From: Progne subis subis | Taxonomy: Eukaryota; Chordata; Aves; Passeriformes; Hirundinidae | DNA: 64,000 nucleotides | NCBI GenBank assembly: GCA_022316685.1 | Contig: JAKJHU010000026.1 | Coordinates: forward strand, 806,001-870,000 | Direction: 5' to 3' | Shown here: piece by piece, positions 1 through 11,730 of the stretch | How positions within the stretch are numbered: the stretch's first letter is position 1 | Layout of the letters: every line of letters begins with the position of its first letter | Made by a program: the position numbers and the translations under genes | Notes under the pieces: generated by a model | Databases searched by the model: none | The model's input: only the letters and a program-made list of their open reading frames with translations | Told to the model about the DNA's origin: nothing

Positions 1-1000
1 GGTTTCCTGGGTTGGTCCAAATTACGAAAATCTGTACATGTTTCCTAAACCCATCTTTTCCAGAACAGTAGATCCTGAACTATATCATTAGTACAGACCT
101 GTCTTTCCAATAACCTTGTATTTAGGTGCTTTCCCCAGTCCAGCTACCAGTTATTAGGGTGTGTGATGTTTAAGGAGATGGTCTCCACTATATCTTAGAC
201 TTTCAGATATACAAAAAGAAATCTTGAAAAAAAAATCTGGAAATCTTGTGTAAGGTAAGAAAATTATACTGAAAGCTTTGGGTTTTACCAATGAAGCTAC
301 AGTATACTACTGTCAGAAAGAAGGGAAAAAAGACTATTAGTGTTGTTGCTAGTTTTATTTTTTGTTTATTAAGCTACAAGAAAATGTAAATCAAAATAAT
401 AGGTGCAATAATACCAATAAGAGTAAGGGCTAAAATTATTTCTGTACCACTGTAAATCTTAGTTTAGAGCCAACACAATTCAATACTTAAGAAGTGACAG
501 GAAAAAAATAGTGTGAGGTTCATATTCTATAAAAAGCATTTTTGAGGAAGAGGTTTGATACTCTGCTCTAAAAGTAATTTTGATACCCGTGCACTCTGGA
601 GTCCAATGCTAAACTTAGGAATATAAGCTCATATTGCAAATATGAAATTGCACTAAATAATTTTATTTCTTTGAAAAAAAAAAATCTTGATTTCACTATC
701 TATAACTTGTGTCTTCATTTTTAATTCATGGGATATGTTGTATATTTAATATTTCCCATAAAAACATTTGGTTTATTAATTTTTTCTCTTCCCCATTAAA
801 GAACCAGTTACAGGTAAAATAGTAAATGGCAGAGGGGTGGTAAATGTCATGAAATGTATGGAATATCTGGGAAGAATAACTAAAAAGGCTTTAAGCCAAA
901 AATTTGAAACAAAAATAAAGATTGTTGAACAGATTTGTGAACTCAATAGTGGCATTGACAAACACAGATTCATAAAATATCCTATGTTGTATGGCACTTA
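1..1000. other. AT-rich unique intergenic DNA
   Basis: No coding exon, RNA gene or recognisable repeat is visible. Stop codons are dense in all frames. The 73-codon minus-strand opening at 776-997 has no recognisable motif and I treat it as chance. Confidence 0.6.
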
Positions 1001-1085
1001 AAAGGACCATTGACTCCAGCTCCTGGACTGGCGCAGGACAATGCCAAGAATCACAGATCCTGTGCCTGACAAAGATGGTTTCAGA
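1001..1085 (-). mobile_element. CR1 LINE scrap, degenerate
   Basis: The phrase around 1008-1070 (CTCCAGCTCCTGG, then GCGCAGGACAA, then AAGAATCACA and CCTGTGCCTGA) matches, from memory, an antisense stretch of the avian CR1 3' region. Only about 85 bp can be followed and both ends fade into unique sequence, so it is an old truncated copy. The match is by eye and could be coincidental. Confidence 0.4.
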
Positions 1086-4000
1086 AATGAATGAGCAGGT
1101 TTCTTTCTGTGAAGCTTTTGGGAAAAAAAATTATAAAATGTGAGATAACTAGATCTGTAATTTAAAAAACTATTGCAAAACTGGGCTATTCTTCCAAGGA
1201 AGCACTGTAAAATTGTACCTACCAGCTTTCACTATTCAGTTGCTAACCTACTGGCACATTTTTCTTACTGTCTGGGAGATGATCAATATTATATAAAGCT
1301 ATTGCTTTCCAGTTTAGAAAAGCAATGAACTCTCCTTACCCTTAGTAATTTAACTAATTTAATCTCAAATACTTCTTTCTTTTCCTCACATAGGTTCCTT
1401 TAAGGTAAATGAATTCACAAATCCAGGGAGACACATTTAGAAGTCTCAGAAAAGATGAAACTGTCTACCACTTGAAAAACTGTTCTCCACAAATTTTTGA
1501 GACAGGGCCTTTCAGGAACAAATTTTATGATGTAAAAATATCTTTTGCAGCTTGTTGACTTAGAGCATGTCTAGAGTAAAAAGGAATTCTATTCCTCCTA
1601 AATCATTCAGGATTTATGATGCAGCTCTGATTTTCCCAAGAGAATTTTACAGTTTATTTTATTACAGCAAAGGGGGATTCTAAAAGAAATAGAATTTAAT
1701 TGGAAATATTTCTTAGAGTTGGGAAAATTACCAGCAGAATGTCTAGAAAGGAATTTCTTCTTTCCCCCAACTTTTGTTGATACATGGATTAATTAAAAAT
1801 AGAATATGCAGAGATGATTTAGCTATTTGTTCATATATGTTTTCAAGTCTTAATAACAACCCAATTCCCAATAGACTAAATAGGAAGAATCCTGAGCACG
1901 TAGTTTCCATTGAAATCCATTTCAATGGATTAAAATCCATTTTCAGATTCTAGGGACTTTGTCTATATCTTTGCCAGGAATCACAAATCATAAATATTTA
2001 TGACTTGCTGAAGAGAGGGGAAAGGATGATGAGATAAAATATCAGTATATAGAAAAGGTATCCGAACTTTAAAAAAAAGCCTTTAAACAGCAAACTAGCA
2101 AACCATGAAGAATAATAGTAATTTTGTCCCCAGCTTGGATGTTAGAAGATACCACCTCTGTCACAGGAGGTTTTTTTAAAGGGAACATGTAAGGGGTTTA
2201 TTTTTATTTTTTTTTTTCCCTCAAGCAAATATAGTAAAACTAACTAAAGAGAAACATGAACATCAGGCAAACATAACACTGTTAAGATGAATTCATCAAG
2301 TGGTCCAAGTGACCACCTGTATAAGGAAAAATCTTTGCATTCCCCCTGCACAAACGTACCTGCAGTAACTGAGAACTGCTCTATACATCTCTCCAATGAC
2401 TTGGCATTGTTGAATCTAGGGAAACTGCAACACTTGCTGCAGCCAGTCTAAGTGTCAGGCTCTAGACAGTGTCTTGGCACCAGTGTCAAGTTGCTTCACC
2501 TCAGGCAACTTTTTCTACATGGTGCTGGATGGCCAAGCAATGATATTCCACCAATTTTTACTACTGAGGGCTTTTAGGCAGATGTCAACACAAGCTGCAA
2601 ATCAAATCAGTCCATGATGATATCCCAGTATATGTTTCCAAAATGCTAAGGTATCATTCTCTCGCCACTTGTTGATCTGTGGCCAGCATCTAAGCTCACC
2701 ATAGTCTGTTCTTTCTTTTCATGTCCTGTTGGACCTGGTTTATCATACCCAGGGGTTGTGTCTATTGTTCTCTCAGCCACATCTCATTATATACTATTAT
2801 TAAACACATGAGGAAGGTGAGTGCCCATGACAGGAGCTCTTACCTATTCAGACCTGGCTTTGAGTGCCATCCTGAAGAAAAGGCAGTGAAGTTTCCAGAG
2901 GTGCTCTCTTAGAGCATTTCAGAACAAGAATTTGGACTTTCCTTGGTTGTGTCCTCCAGGGTGACAGCAAAAACTTAATTCCCGTCTTCCAAAATTAATA
3001 GGAATACTTTGTAAATGTGAGGTAGAGAAATTAAAAAGATTAAGAGACAGAGAGAGCCCCCCTTTTTTTTTCTTGACAGGAACATGGAAAAGAGTAGAAA
3101 TTATTGTCAGTCATCTAACTAATTATATCAACCGATTGCTCATGTGAATTGATTTGTGATGATTGGTGAGACAATAATTTATGACTAAATTAAGATACTC
3201 TTGCAGAATTTCCTATAATTAAGAGATAGTAAGAGAACATATTTCCAACACAGTCATATGCAGTGTAGTACAATGTGAACAAGAATGCAAGCAATCATCT
3301 ATCATTCATGCCGAAATATCTAAAAAAAAATGGTGAGGCATTTTCCTCATCATAAACTTTGAACATAATTATGAAAAAAAAGAGAAAAATATTTCCTTGA
3401 TTATTTGAAAAGAAAGATCTAAAGCTGATCTTATTTCTGTAAATGGCATTCTCAAAACCATAAAGAAATTGTCTCTCTCATACTTTTTTTTGCTTTTAAA
3501 GAATACTCAGAATTGTCAAGGTTGAAAGGAAAGCACATCCCAATGACACATAAGCTGTAAAACAAGTCTGAAAAGAGAGTAGGAGAACAGTATGTTTTTT
3601 AAATAAACATATAGAAAAGACACCCATCAAAAGCATGATCATTTCCAAGAGTGTGAAGTTGGAATTTAGACCACTACAGCCTTAAGATAGTCTTTTGTAT
3701 GTATTTTGATTGCTCTTAATCTCTGTTCCTGCTAGCATCTGGTTTTGATGATCCATGTGCTGTTGTATCTCTATAGACTCCTGGTTCACAATTGGCAATC
3801 AGGATTCAGAAGCTTCCACTGTTTGCTCCTGTTCTTGAATTTTTGAAGAACTAAAGAAATGAAATCTGGCTTGATGCTGAGTTTGATCTTCAAGCTTTGG
3901 CATTTGTCTTTGTGTCATAAAGCAGCAGGAAACATGACTTATTTAACATTCATCAGACAATTACACAGTGAAGTCAACAGTCTAGAAACATCAATCCAGG

Positions 4001-4307
4001 AATTCAAGTTATAATTCTGCTCTTTATCCTCTCCATTATTTCCTTGTGCACTCTGCTGTGCCATTCCCTACTGCATATAATTTTCTGTCAAGAAAGTATA
4101 AGCAATTACGTATAATCATGTTCTAAGCACAGAACTCAGCTCCTGTTGGTGGTTGTGGTAAATATTCAGTCCTTACTAGCTCATGTTTTCTGTCCTTTGA
4201 AAGATGTTTTGGGACTTTTTGATACCAGAGTAACTAGATATTGTCCTTCATCCTTTGAAGTGCAAACATCTTGCTCATTACCTGTTTGTCTTGCTACTTA
4301 GGAGCAT
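1086..4307. other. Intergenic DNA, no gene seen
   Basis: AT-rich sequence with short A and T runs. A somewhat GC-richer stretch at about 2280-2930 has one 63-codon opening (2721-2912) without motifs and could be an old unrecognised repeat. A short perfect inverted repeat lies at 1907-1928 (10-bp arms, 2-base spacer). Nothing supports a gene. Confidence 0.55.
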
Positions 4308-4312
4308 ATACT
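4308..4312 (+). repeat. Target-site duplication ATACT, left copy
   Basis: The five bases directly before the LTR's first TG (4313) are ATACT. The identical five bases follow the LTR's final CA at 5712-5716. Five-base duplications are typical of ERVL-type integrases. Confidence 0.8.
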
Positions 4313-5711
4313 TGTGTTGATTTGGCACAGATGGGTTTTTGGTAGCAGGGGAATGCCACAGAGGCAGCTTCTATGAGAAGCTGCAAGAAGCTCCCCCCAT
4401 GTTGGACAGAGACAATCTCCAATGGCTCTGAAAATAGACACGCAGCTGGCCAATTAGAGAGGTTGGTAACTCCTCTGTGACAACACATTTAAGAAGAAAA
4501 TCAAAACAGCACACAGGCAGTTGGGGTTTTTTTCCAGGAGTGGCGAGGTGCTGCTGCCAGGGATCATCCCAGACCAGTGAGCAGTGATGCACCACCATGG
4601 CCACTGCCATCTCAGCACAGCCCATGGCAAGCCTAGCCTGCCTGGCTGCCCTTAGCCAGCCATTCCATGGGCAGAAGGGAAGGGGATGCAGTGGTGGCTT
4701 CTCCTTCTTGGCACCCCACATGAAGAGAGGCATTAAATAGAACCAGCACCACAGGGGCCACCTGGCTGGCAACAGAAACATGGGAAGCAATTGCCCAATA
4801 CAGAACCTGGACGTGATCAACTTCTTGGCACCACAGGATCCTGCAGGAATCTTTGAATTAGTGGAACTTATCAACAATGAGCAGTAGTTTTTCTTCTAGT
4901 CAGAGAAGAGGAGGAAGTGAGGACATATTAGGGAAAGCAACAAGGCAGCACCATGATCAGTGGAGAAAAATAAGAGGGGGAGGAGGTGTTTCAAGTGTTG
5001 GAACCAAGATTCCTCAGTAAGCCATAGTGAGGACTATGGTGAAACAAATTGTTCTCCTGTAATGCATGAAGTCCACGGGAGATGCAGAGATCCACACCCA
5101 GCCATGTGGAAAAAGTGCTCATTCTGGAGTGGGTGGATGCCAGGGAAAGCTGTAATCTAGTGGGAAACCCGAATAGAGAGACAGGACTCCTGCCTCCTTG
5201 CCCTTTCTCTTAAAGTAGAGCATCCTATGATTCGAGGATTGTATCCAATATACTAGTGACCCACTTTTGGGAAGACTGATTGCCCCTGGGAGGGACTCAC
5301 AGTAAAGCAGAGGAAAGGCTCCTTTCTCTGAGCACACAGAAAAAGATCTCGGTTGACAAACTGACCAAAACCCCCATGCCCTGTCTCCCTGTGCTGTCAG
5401 AGGGAAGGAGGAAGATGCTGGGCCCTGGGGAAAAAACAAAAGAAAAAAAAAAGTAATTTAAACGTGATTTAAATTAATAATAAAAGGTAATTTATATCTC
5501 ATTATCCTCCTCTGACCCTGTTAATAATAAATTTACCTTATACCTTTAAATTTGAACCTGTTTTGCCCTTAGAATGTTTTTCTTTCTCCTAATTCTTATC
5601 TCAGCTCATGAGCCCTTAAATTTTTTTTCCCTCTGCCCAGCTGAGAGCAAGAGAGGGTGAGAAAACAATTTTCACGTGTGCCTGCCATTTGGCCAGCACC
5701 GAATCACAACA
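4313..5711 (+). mobile_element. Solo LTR, ERVL type, about 1.4 kb
   Basis: A complete LTR starting TGTGTTGATT and ending AATCACAACA, bounded by a perfect ATACT duplication. In the sense direction it has a CCAAT box (4450-4454), a TATA-like TTTAAG (4488-4493), a long GC-richer middle, and AATAAA signals at 5479-5484 and 5526-5531. The end region contains the phrases CTGTTTTGCCC and CTGCCCAGCTGAGAG, which I recognise from a common passerine LTR family. No internal retroviral sequence or second LTR sits next to it, so it is a solo LTR left by recombination. The 168-codon minus-strand opening at 4371-4877 and the shorter ones at 4960-5439 are readings of this LTR and not genes. Confidence 0.85.
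4450..4493 (+). promoter_or_regulatory. LTR promoter motifs (CCAAT and TATA-like)
   Basis: CCAAT at 4450-4454 and TTTAAG at 4488-4493 are about 35 bases apart inside the LTR, on its sense strand. That is the usual U3 promoter arrangement. Whether it is active cannot be seen from sequence. Confidence 0.45.
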
Positions 5712-5716
5712 ATACT
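5712..5716 (+). repeat. Target-site duplication ATACT, right copy
   Basis: Exact repeat of 4308-4312, directly after the LTR's terminal CA. Confidence 0.8.
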
Positions 5717-8145
5717 GAAGTTCTTATTTCTTCTTTTGTACATCTGTAACAGACATCGTACTTCTAGGCCTCTTAGCTTTGCCTTTGCTTTGATCTGGAT
5801 CACTTCAAGGTTGTTCCTGTCTATGGGTGAATTCTGAGGAGGTACTTATCACATTTTGTTAGATTTTTCTAACTAGTCAAATTAGACTGTTCTCGGCTTA
5901 CTATATTATTTTTATGCATGCTTGAATGTATTTTGGTCTTCTGTGAACTACTGTGATATCTAAGGAAAATGAGAACACACCCTGTGTTTTGAGCATTTAA
6001 AATACCAGCTTTTGAACATTTTTCTCTGTCTCTAGCATAATTTGTAGCCTTGGTTTCCTGGAAACGATAACAATTAAAGTTTGGAATCCTAGTAGAAATT
6101 AACTAGGTGAAACTCAAGGTCTTTAGGTGACAGGTGAACAGACCAAACAGTGTCTACAGTGAATGAAGGGTCACATGCAATGTGTCACACAAACAGAATA
6201 TTCTGAAAGGTTTTGTTCTCTTTCTTAGAACACTGCAACAGGATATTCAGTGGCCCTAAAATTTAACAAGCACCACTAATACTTTGCAAAATATCAATTT
6301 TGCAAGAAAGTAGGGAGACCAATAGATTTGATTTAAAATGGAATAGATGATGAAATACTTGTGGGATATTCTCCACTATGTACTAATGTGAATCTCCATT
6401 AGAACTTGAGTGCTTTGAACAGGCCTAAATAATGGCCCTGACCTTCCTCCCCTGGGGTCTTCACCCTCTGGAGACCACATTGCTGGGGTCTCATATCTAG
6501 GGGCTGAGAAGACCCGTTTTCAGTTCAGCATTTGGCCTTGAGTCCCTGCCTGGGATATCTTACCAGAATGCAAGTTTGCAGTCCAGTCACAGCCTATGCT
6601 CGCCTCAGTTTATTGTCCCTCTTGATCCAGACTCTGTCATGTCTGGATTTCTTCTTTTATGGAAGCACATATAACTGAATTGATAGCAATAGCAAAACCA
6701 TTTCACTAAAAGCTAGCACTCTGGAAAGATCATAAAGAGCTCACTGTTCAGGATTTCTCAAAGACAACATGGATTTCCCTAAAAATAGATATAGAAGACA
6801 CATTTCAGCTAATGTGGTTTAGACTGAAATGTAAAAAGCTCCACTACCTTTTTTTCTGTAAAACATGAATAGAAATACTGAACGCTGTAAGATCTCACTC
6901 TTTTCAAATTGTTTTGTTAATGATGGGTTTAATCAGGAGCTCCTGATGGCTTGCTTGCAAAGAATATTGACAAATTGATAACTGCACTGGAGATGCAAGA
7001 AGACCTTAAAAGTTATAGTGAAAGGATAGAATGGGACAAAGAAAAATATAGGATGGTCCTTACTTGAAGAAAGACAAGCAAAAGCACAAAAGACGTGAAC
7101 TTCTCTGAGGCACGAGACCTAATTTAGACAGATCTGCATTCATGACAACAAAACTAACTTCTAGGAAAAACCTGCCATGGGCCAGTATTTTCAATCACTG
7201 TATCTCCTAGCAAGTCTTAATTGACTCTTGTCTTGCTTGTTATAATGTCACAGAAAAATATTGAAACCCCCTGTAGACTGATTATTTTTACACCTCATGC
7301 CTCAAGTAATTTACATTCTTTAATCCAATTAGTTTAGTGGGCTTTTTTTAAAAAAATTCAGTTATTCTTTTGTGAATATGAAGGTGCTTAAATTAAAGAA
7401 AAATTAGGTGTTCTCAACGTCTTTCAGAAAACTTCTTATTTGTAGCTTCTGGTGAAGTTGTAATTCCCAGATTTATTACTTCACAATTGAAATCTATTTA
7501 TAAATTGCCATTACAGACCGCTTTATGAGATTTTCTATACAAGGCACAATTCACGGTATCCCTTGAATACCTTTTAAATGTATAATAGAATGGCAAAAAT
7601 TTAATGTGCATTTTTATCCCAAATTTTCAGAAAGAATGCTGAAGAGTAAGAAATCAGATTGTGTTTTCTTTGATATATTTAGATGCTATTATATGAGTTT
7701 CATAAAGCTTCCATATTCACCCAGAACTATCAATGTGTTAAATAAACAACCAAAAATTGAGAGACATTTAATGATTTCCAAGTAGGTCTGTGTAATTATT
7801 TAACATAAAGTATTTCCTAAAATATGATAAAACTAATCTTTTAATAAATCTTTTGAGGATAAAATAATCAAATTAACTTATTGATTTTAACAGCATCAAG
7901 GTTTAATTTCCCTTTCCCTTAAAAAACAACGGGATCTTTCATTCTGTCACAGATTTGATTCTTTGGTAGCTAATACTCTTAATTTTTTTGTTTAATATTA
8001 TTTTTAAAACACAGACAAAGGATGAGATGAGGTGATATTTTTATTATTCTTGAAGTTCCAACACCTCAAAATATGAATTCAGATAACAACTGAAATGGAA
8101 GATAAATGGAAGTAGTTGGCACGTGGCAATTTTGTAAAATGTTTG
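5717..8145. other. Intergenic DNA with one GC-richer block
   Basis: Mostly AT-rich and featureless. At about 6425-6645 the base composition rises and there are phrases such as CTGGGGTCTTCACCCTCTGG, which look repeat-like, possibly an old LTR scrap. I cannot name it. There is no long open frame. Confidence 0.5.
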
Positions 8146-8860
8146 TGTCTTGGTTTTGAAAGACAGTTGTCTGCCAGGGAAAGCTGGAGCTTCCCTTGAA
8201 ATGGAGAATGTAAAACCCCTTCCCTCCAAATTATTATAATTTTGCAATTAGGAGCTTTCATACAAAGATATGGGAATAGGAGTAACAGGTCTTTACTAGG
8301 AATATTAAAAAAAAGGAAAATACATATGTAGTAGTACAAAAAAACCCAAGCAAACAAGCAAACAAAAATCCTGGGAAAACGCTGACAGAGTCAGGAATAT
8401 GACCTGGCACCCTGTTGGTCAGGGTGTTGGAATCAGTCCAAATAAATCCTTCTGGAGTTACAGATGTGGTTCTATGGAGTAGAGATGATCCCATAGAAAG
8501 TCCAGTGGTGGCAAGATGGGTCCAGTCTTCCTCTGGGCATCCAGTGGAAAAACCAGATACCTTGTGTCCTTCAGTCCCAGTTTTTGTCTAGCTAGGAACA
8601 GCTGGCTCCTCTTCCACTGGGTGGAACATCTCACAATGGGATGATGGAATGTGTCATGTCATTGGTGGGCCCTAATGGCCCATTATCAGAAGATGTCCCC
8701 TTGGAGGATGGAGGGGTGGTAAAAGAGATATGAAACACTGCCCCACCTGGATTTTAATGGCTGGGCCATTATCAGAAGGTATCTGCCCCCCTCCCCCCTG
8801 GAGTCACAAGGGATAAGGAAAAAACATCTCCCCAACAGCTGTCAACAGATGAAATAGAAT
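8146..8860 (-). mobile_element. LTR fragment, minus strand, with TGTCTTGG end
   Basis: It begins TGTCTTGGTTTTGAAAGACA and continues with a passerine LTR pattern: ATTATTATAATTTTG, then TCTTTACTAGG, GACAGAGTCAG, and ACCCTGTTGGTCAGGGTGTTGG. On the minus strand the element would end in CCAAGACA, as expected for an LTR 3' end. The right edge fades near 8860 with no matching terminus or target duplication, so it is truncated. The same terminal phrase recurs at 46109. The three overlapping minus-strand openings at 8044-8494 lie within or across its end and have no protein motifs. Confidence 0.65.
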
Positions 8861-8885
8861 ACACGTTTTTTGGTTAAATAACCCA

Positions 8886-9150
8886 AGAAAATAGAACAAG
8901 AAAAACTGGTCATAAATTGCAGCCAGGATGTCAAGTTAGACACTAGAGAAATTTTTTCTATCACGAAGGATAGTAAGAAATGTAATAGATTGCCTGGGGA
9001 GGCTGTGCATTTCTCTGTCATTAAAGCCCTTTAGAACAGATGGTGAGTATCTAACAGAAGAGATATAGCAATGCCTAATTCTCTCTTGGGACAGGATAGA
9101 TTAAATGACCCCTTAAGGTTCTCTTCGCTTCTTCTGCCCTTTTTTCTTTC
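8886..9150 (+). mobile_element. CR1 LINE 3' end, old
   Basis: The order TTAGACACTAGAGAAATTTTTTC, GATTGCCTGGGGAGGCTGTG, then GGACAGGATAGATTAAATGACC and CCTTAAGGTTCTCTTC follows the last part of the CR1 ORF2 and 3' end, in the sense direction and heavily mutated. It is about 260 bp and 5'-truncated, as most CR1 copies are. It abuts the LTR fragment on its left, so the LTR may have landed in or beside it. Confidence 0.65.
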
Positions 9151-10419
9151 CAGGTCTAAAATGTTCTACAGTACATTAAATTTTCCTTTGCACTTTAATT
9201 ACTGAAACTGTTCTGTATAATCTCTAGGTTACTTGACAGTATCACCTTGCCACATAGTGTTCTCCCCTCCCTGAAGACAAAGAATTAGGTATTTATTTTC
9301 CCCAAAGGTATTGAATAGACTAAGGTATATGTGTGAATATGTCAGGTCAACTAACACTTCTCTATCAAACAACTTCTGGCACACTGAGCCTAAGGAAAGG
9401 AAGAATGCACACTTGATTTTTAAAAACCATGGTGTAAGCATGCTTTCAAAATTTATGGTATTTCAGAAAGTGCATCAGTGCTATATTCCAGCATAAATGT
9501 TTGTAGCATTATTTCAGTTGACTTTCCAAGGTGAGAAGCATTTGTGCACCTTTTTTCCCACTTGTTGTCTGTTGTATTCATATTAAGTCAAAGGAGAAAA
9601 AGCAAGTCTTCAAATACCAGAGCAATACTCACTTAAATAGGAATTCAGCAAAAGTATTCCAATTGAAAAATGTATTTGGAAGTAAAGGTAACATTTGGAC
9701 ACAGAATGATATATTTTGCATTAATGGACATTGATTGAACATTTAAGCAATTTATATTTCATCTTCTATGTTTGATGAACACTGTTCAGATTTTTCATAT
9801 ATATATTTTTACCTGTTGCTTAACTCAAAATCTCCAAATGAAATTTTGGGTTGATATGTTACTGTTCAAGAGAAACTTTGTGAAAAATGAGGTTTGTTAA
9901 ATCTCTTTATATTTTTGTATTAACATGGGGTAGAGAAATTTTGAATTGCAATGTATAAATACTGCAGTACCTTACTGTTCACTGTTTCATTAGGCAGAGG
10001 GTAAAAATAGTAATTTTCTATGTAAAATTCATTTTAGGTTTTGGTGAGCAAACACAGTAATTGGACTAAGTTTTCCTATGATTAGGAAGTCTCAGAGACC
10101 AAGTGTATTTCTGAGTGCTACAGCCATTTTCCTTTTGAAGTCTTAGTTTTCATAAATAAATAGCATGTCACTCAAAACTATTCAAAGTAGACACATAGTA
10201 GCTTTTCTCTTTTTCTCTATATAGCTTATAGTTTTTCTTTTTTTACAACTAATAAAGTATTTCATTAACATTTTAATATTACTGACTTCTAAATTTTCTT
10301 GAAGTCCTCAATAGAAACACAAAATATGTCACTTAGTTTTCAAGATAAATATAATTAAGTATAGTTTAACTGTACATAATCAGAAGCCCAGTATGTAATT
10401 CTACTGGGGGTGGGAAAAG
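9151..10419. other. AT-rich intergenic DNA
   Basis: Short chance openings (9229-9441, 9311-9496, 9531-9734) overlap on both strands and carry no motif. No recognisable repeat or gene. Confidence 0.55.

Positions 10420-10450
<31 letters not shown>
10420..10450. repeat. (TA)n microsatellite
   Basis: An uninterrupted TA run of about 20 bases, one TG interruption, then TATATATA. Confidence 0.9.
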
Positions 10451-10683
10451 AATTGAATAGCAAGGAAAAGGTTTATTCCAGAGCCTTCTTTATTGTATAA
10501 GAGCAAATATATCTACTCTGTTACTGTAGACACACTTTAATACTGTTATATTTGTACATTTCAATTTCATAGTCTACATACAACCATAGATGCAATAATG
10601 TTAAATGGATCATGATTAACCAGTCATGTAAAAAGAATCTGGGCTGCCCTGCATCCTTCTTTATAGGCATCTTCTCTCTGTCC

Positions 10684-10684
<1 letters not shown>

Positions 10685-10724
<40 letters not shown>
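10685..10724. repeat. Poly(A) tract, 40 bases
   Basis: Forty consecutive A. There is no AATAAA just upstream and no recognisable retroelement before it, so I treat it as simple sequence rather than a retroelement tail. Confidence 0.9.
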
Positions 10725-10726
<2 letters not shown>

Positions 10727-10859
10727 GAGTGTATAGAGGTTTTGTAGAACACAGTGAGTAATCTGTTTCTAAAACCCTATTACTTGTTTAAAAGGAAAGC
10801 CTAAGAAGTGTGGGAACATGACTGAGGGTAGAAAGGTAATGATATGGAAGTTCTAGCGA

Positions 10860-11725
10860 AATGTGTAGGTGCTACGCTGTGTATGGAATGTGGTCAGCAC
10901 TGTCTGACCTCCCCCACACAATGCAATCCAAGGGGGCTAAACTGATGATGGAGCAGAGTGGAGCCAACATTGCCCGGCTCTGCCAAAATCCTTGTAGAGG
11001 AGAAAACTCAGTGGTACTTTCCAGCTGATAAACCACACAGCAGCTGAAAACCAAGGGAGATAAAAGATGTCCCTATCCTAAGGTTATCTCAGGTACTATC
11101 CTGAGATATCGACCCTCAAAATGTGACCACCACTCACTTAGTGAGATGTATGACTAAAGTCAGCCAGTCTCGACCTAAATGCAAAGAAATCGTGTAAAAG
11201 TAAGATAAGAATGGGGAAAAGTGGGGGAAGAATCCAGCATAATTTCTGGGATCAGCTGATGGGGCTGAACCTCTCTTCTCCTCCATAAGGACACCTTATG
11301 GATAGAGAATGGTGTTCTTTGCATGCGGAATGATTCTCTTGAGCCAGCTTTAATTGGGGAGTAGAGTTTGTTAATATACTGTTTGAACTACTATAACTGA
11401 ATATGTATCTGCAGTCAGATACTATCACTAGCAATTCACTGGCAATTCTTGAACATTATATTCTCACAATTTCACTAATAAAGAGTCTTATTCTGTAACC
11501 TGTTAATGTGAGTCTGTCAAAGGTGCTGTCAGCTACTGGCAGTGGGTAAAGGTGTGGAGACCCAGGAGGGTTTTTTTCTATTTGGTGTGTGACTCTGAGA
11601 TAGATATTTGAACCAACTACCAATCCAGTGGGACTGTTCACTGAGGGGTTCCCATAATGGGATACTGACAGACTGATTGGGCACAAGGGTCTTGTTTTTC
11701 CTTGTGTGCTGACAGATTGATTAAA
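10860..11725 (+). mobile_element. Possible LTR, boundaries uncertain
   Basis: This block has more CpG and GC than its surroundings. It reads like an LTR: CTGTCTGACCTCCCCCACAC near 10902, an AGATAAAAG TATA-like stretch near 11060, AATAAAGAGTCTTATTCTG near 11476 like a polyadenylation signal at an R region, then a U5-like stretch ending around 11700. No terminal repeats or target duplication were found. The minus-strand openings at 10872-11054, 11252-11434 and 11456-11728 lie in it and show no motifs. It could instead be an old unrelated repeat. Confidence 0.4.
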
Positions 11726-11730
11726 CACAA

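Noticed and set aside
4371..4877. 168-codon minus-strand opening
   Set aside because: It lies wholly inside the 4313-5711 LTR, antisense to it. The opening reflects GC-richer sequence with few stops.
10872..11728. Small gene in the block with three minus-strand openings
   Set aside because: The openings are short, have no motifs, and coincide with LTR-like features on the plus strand.
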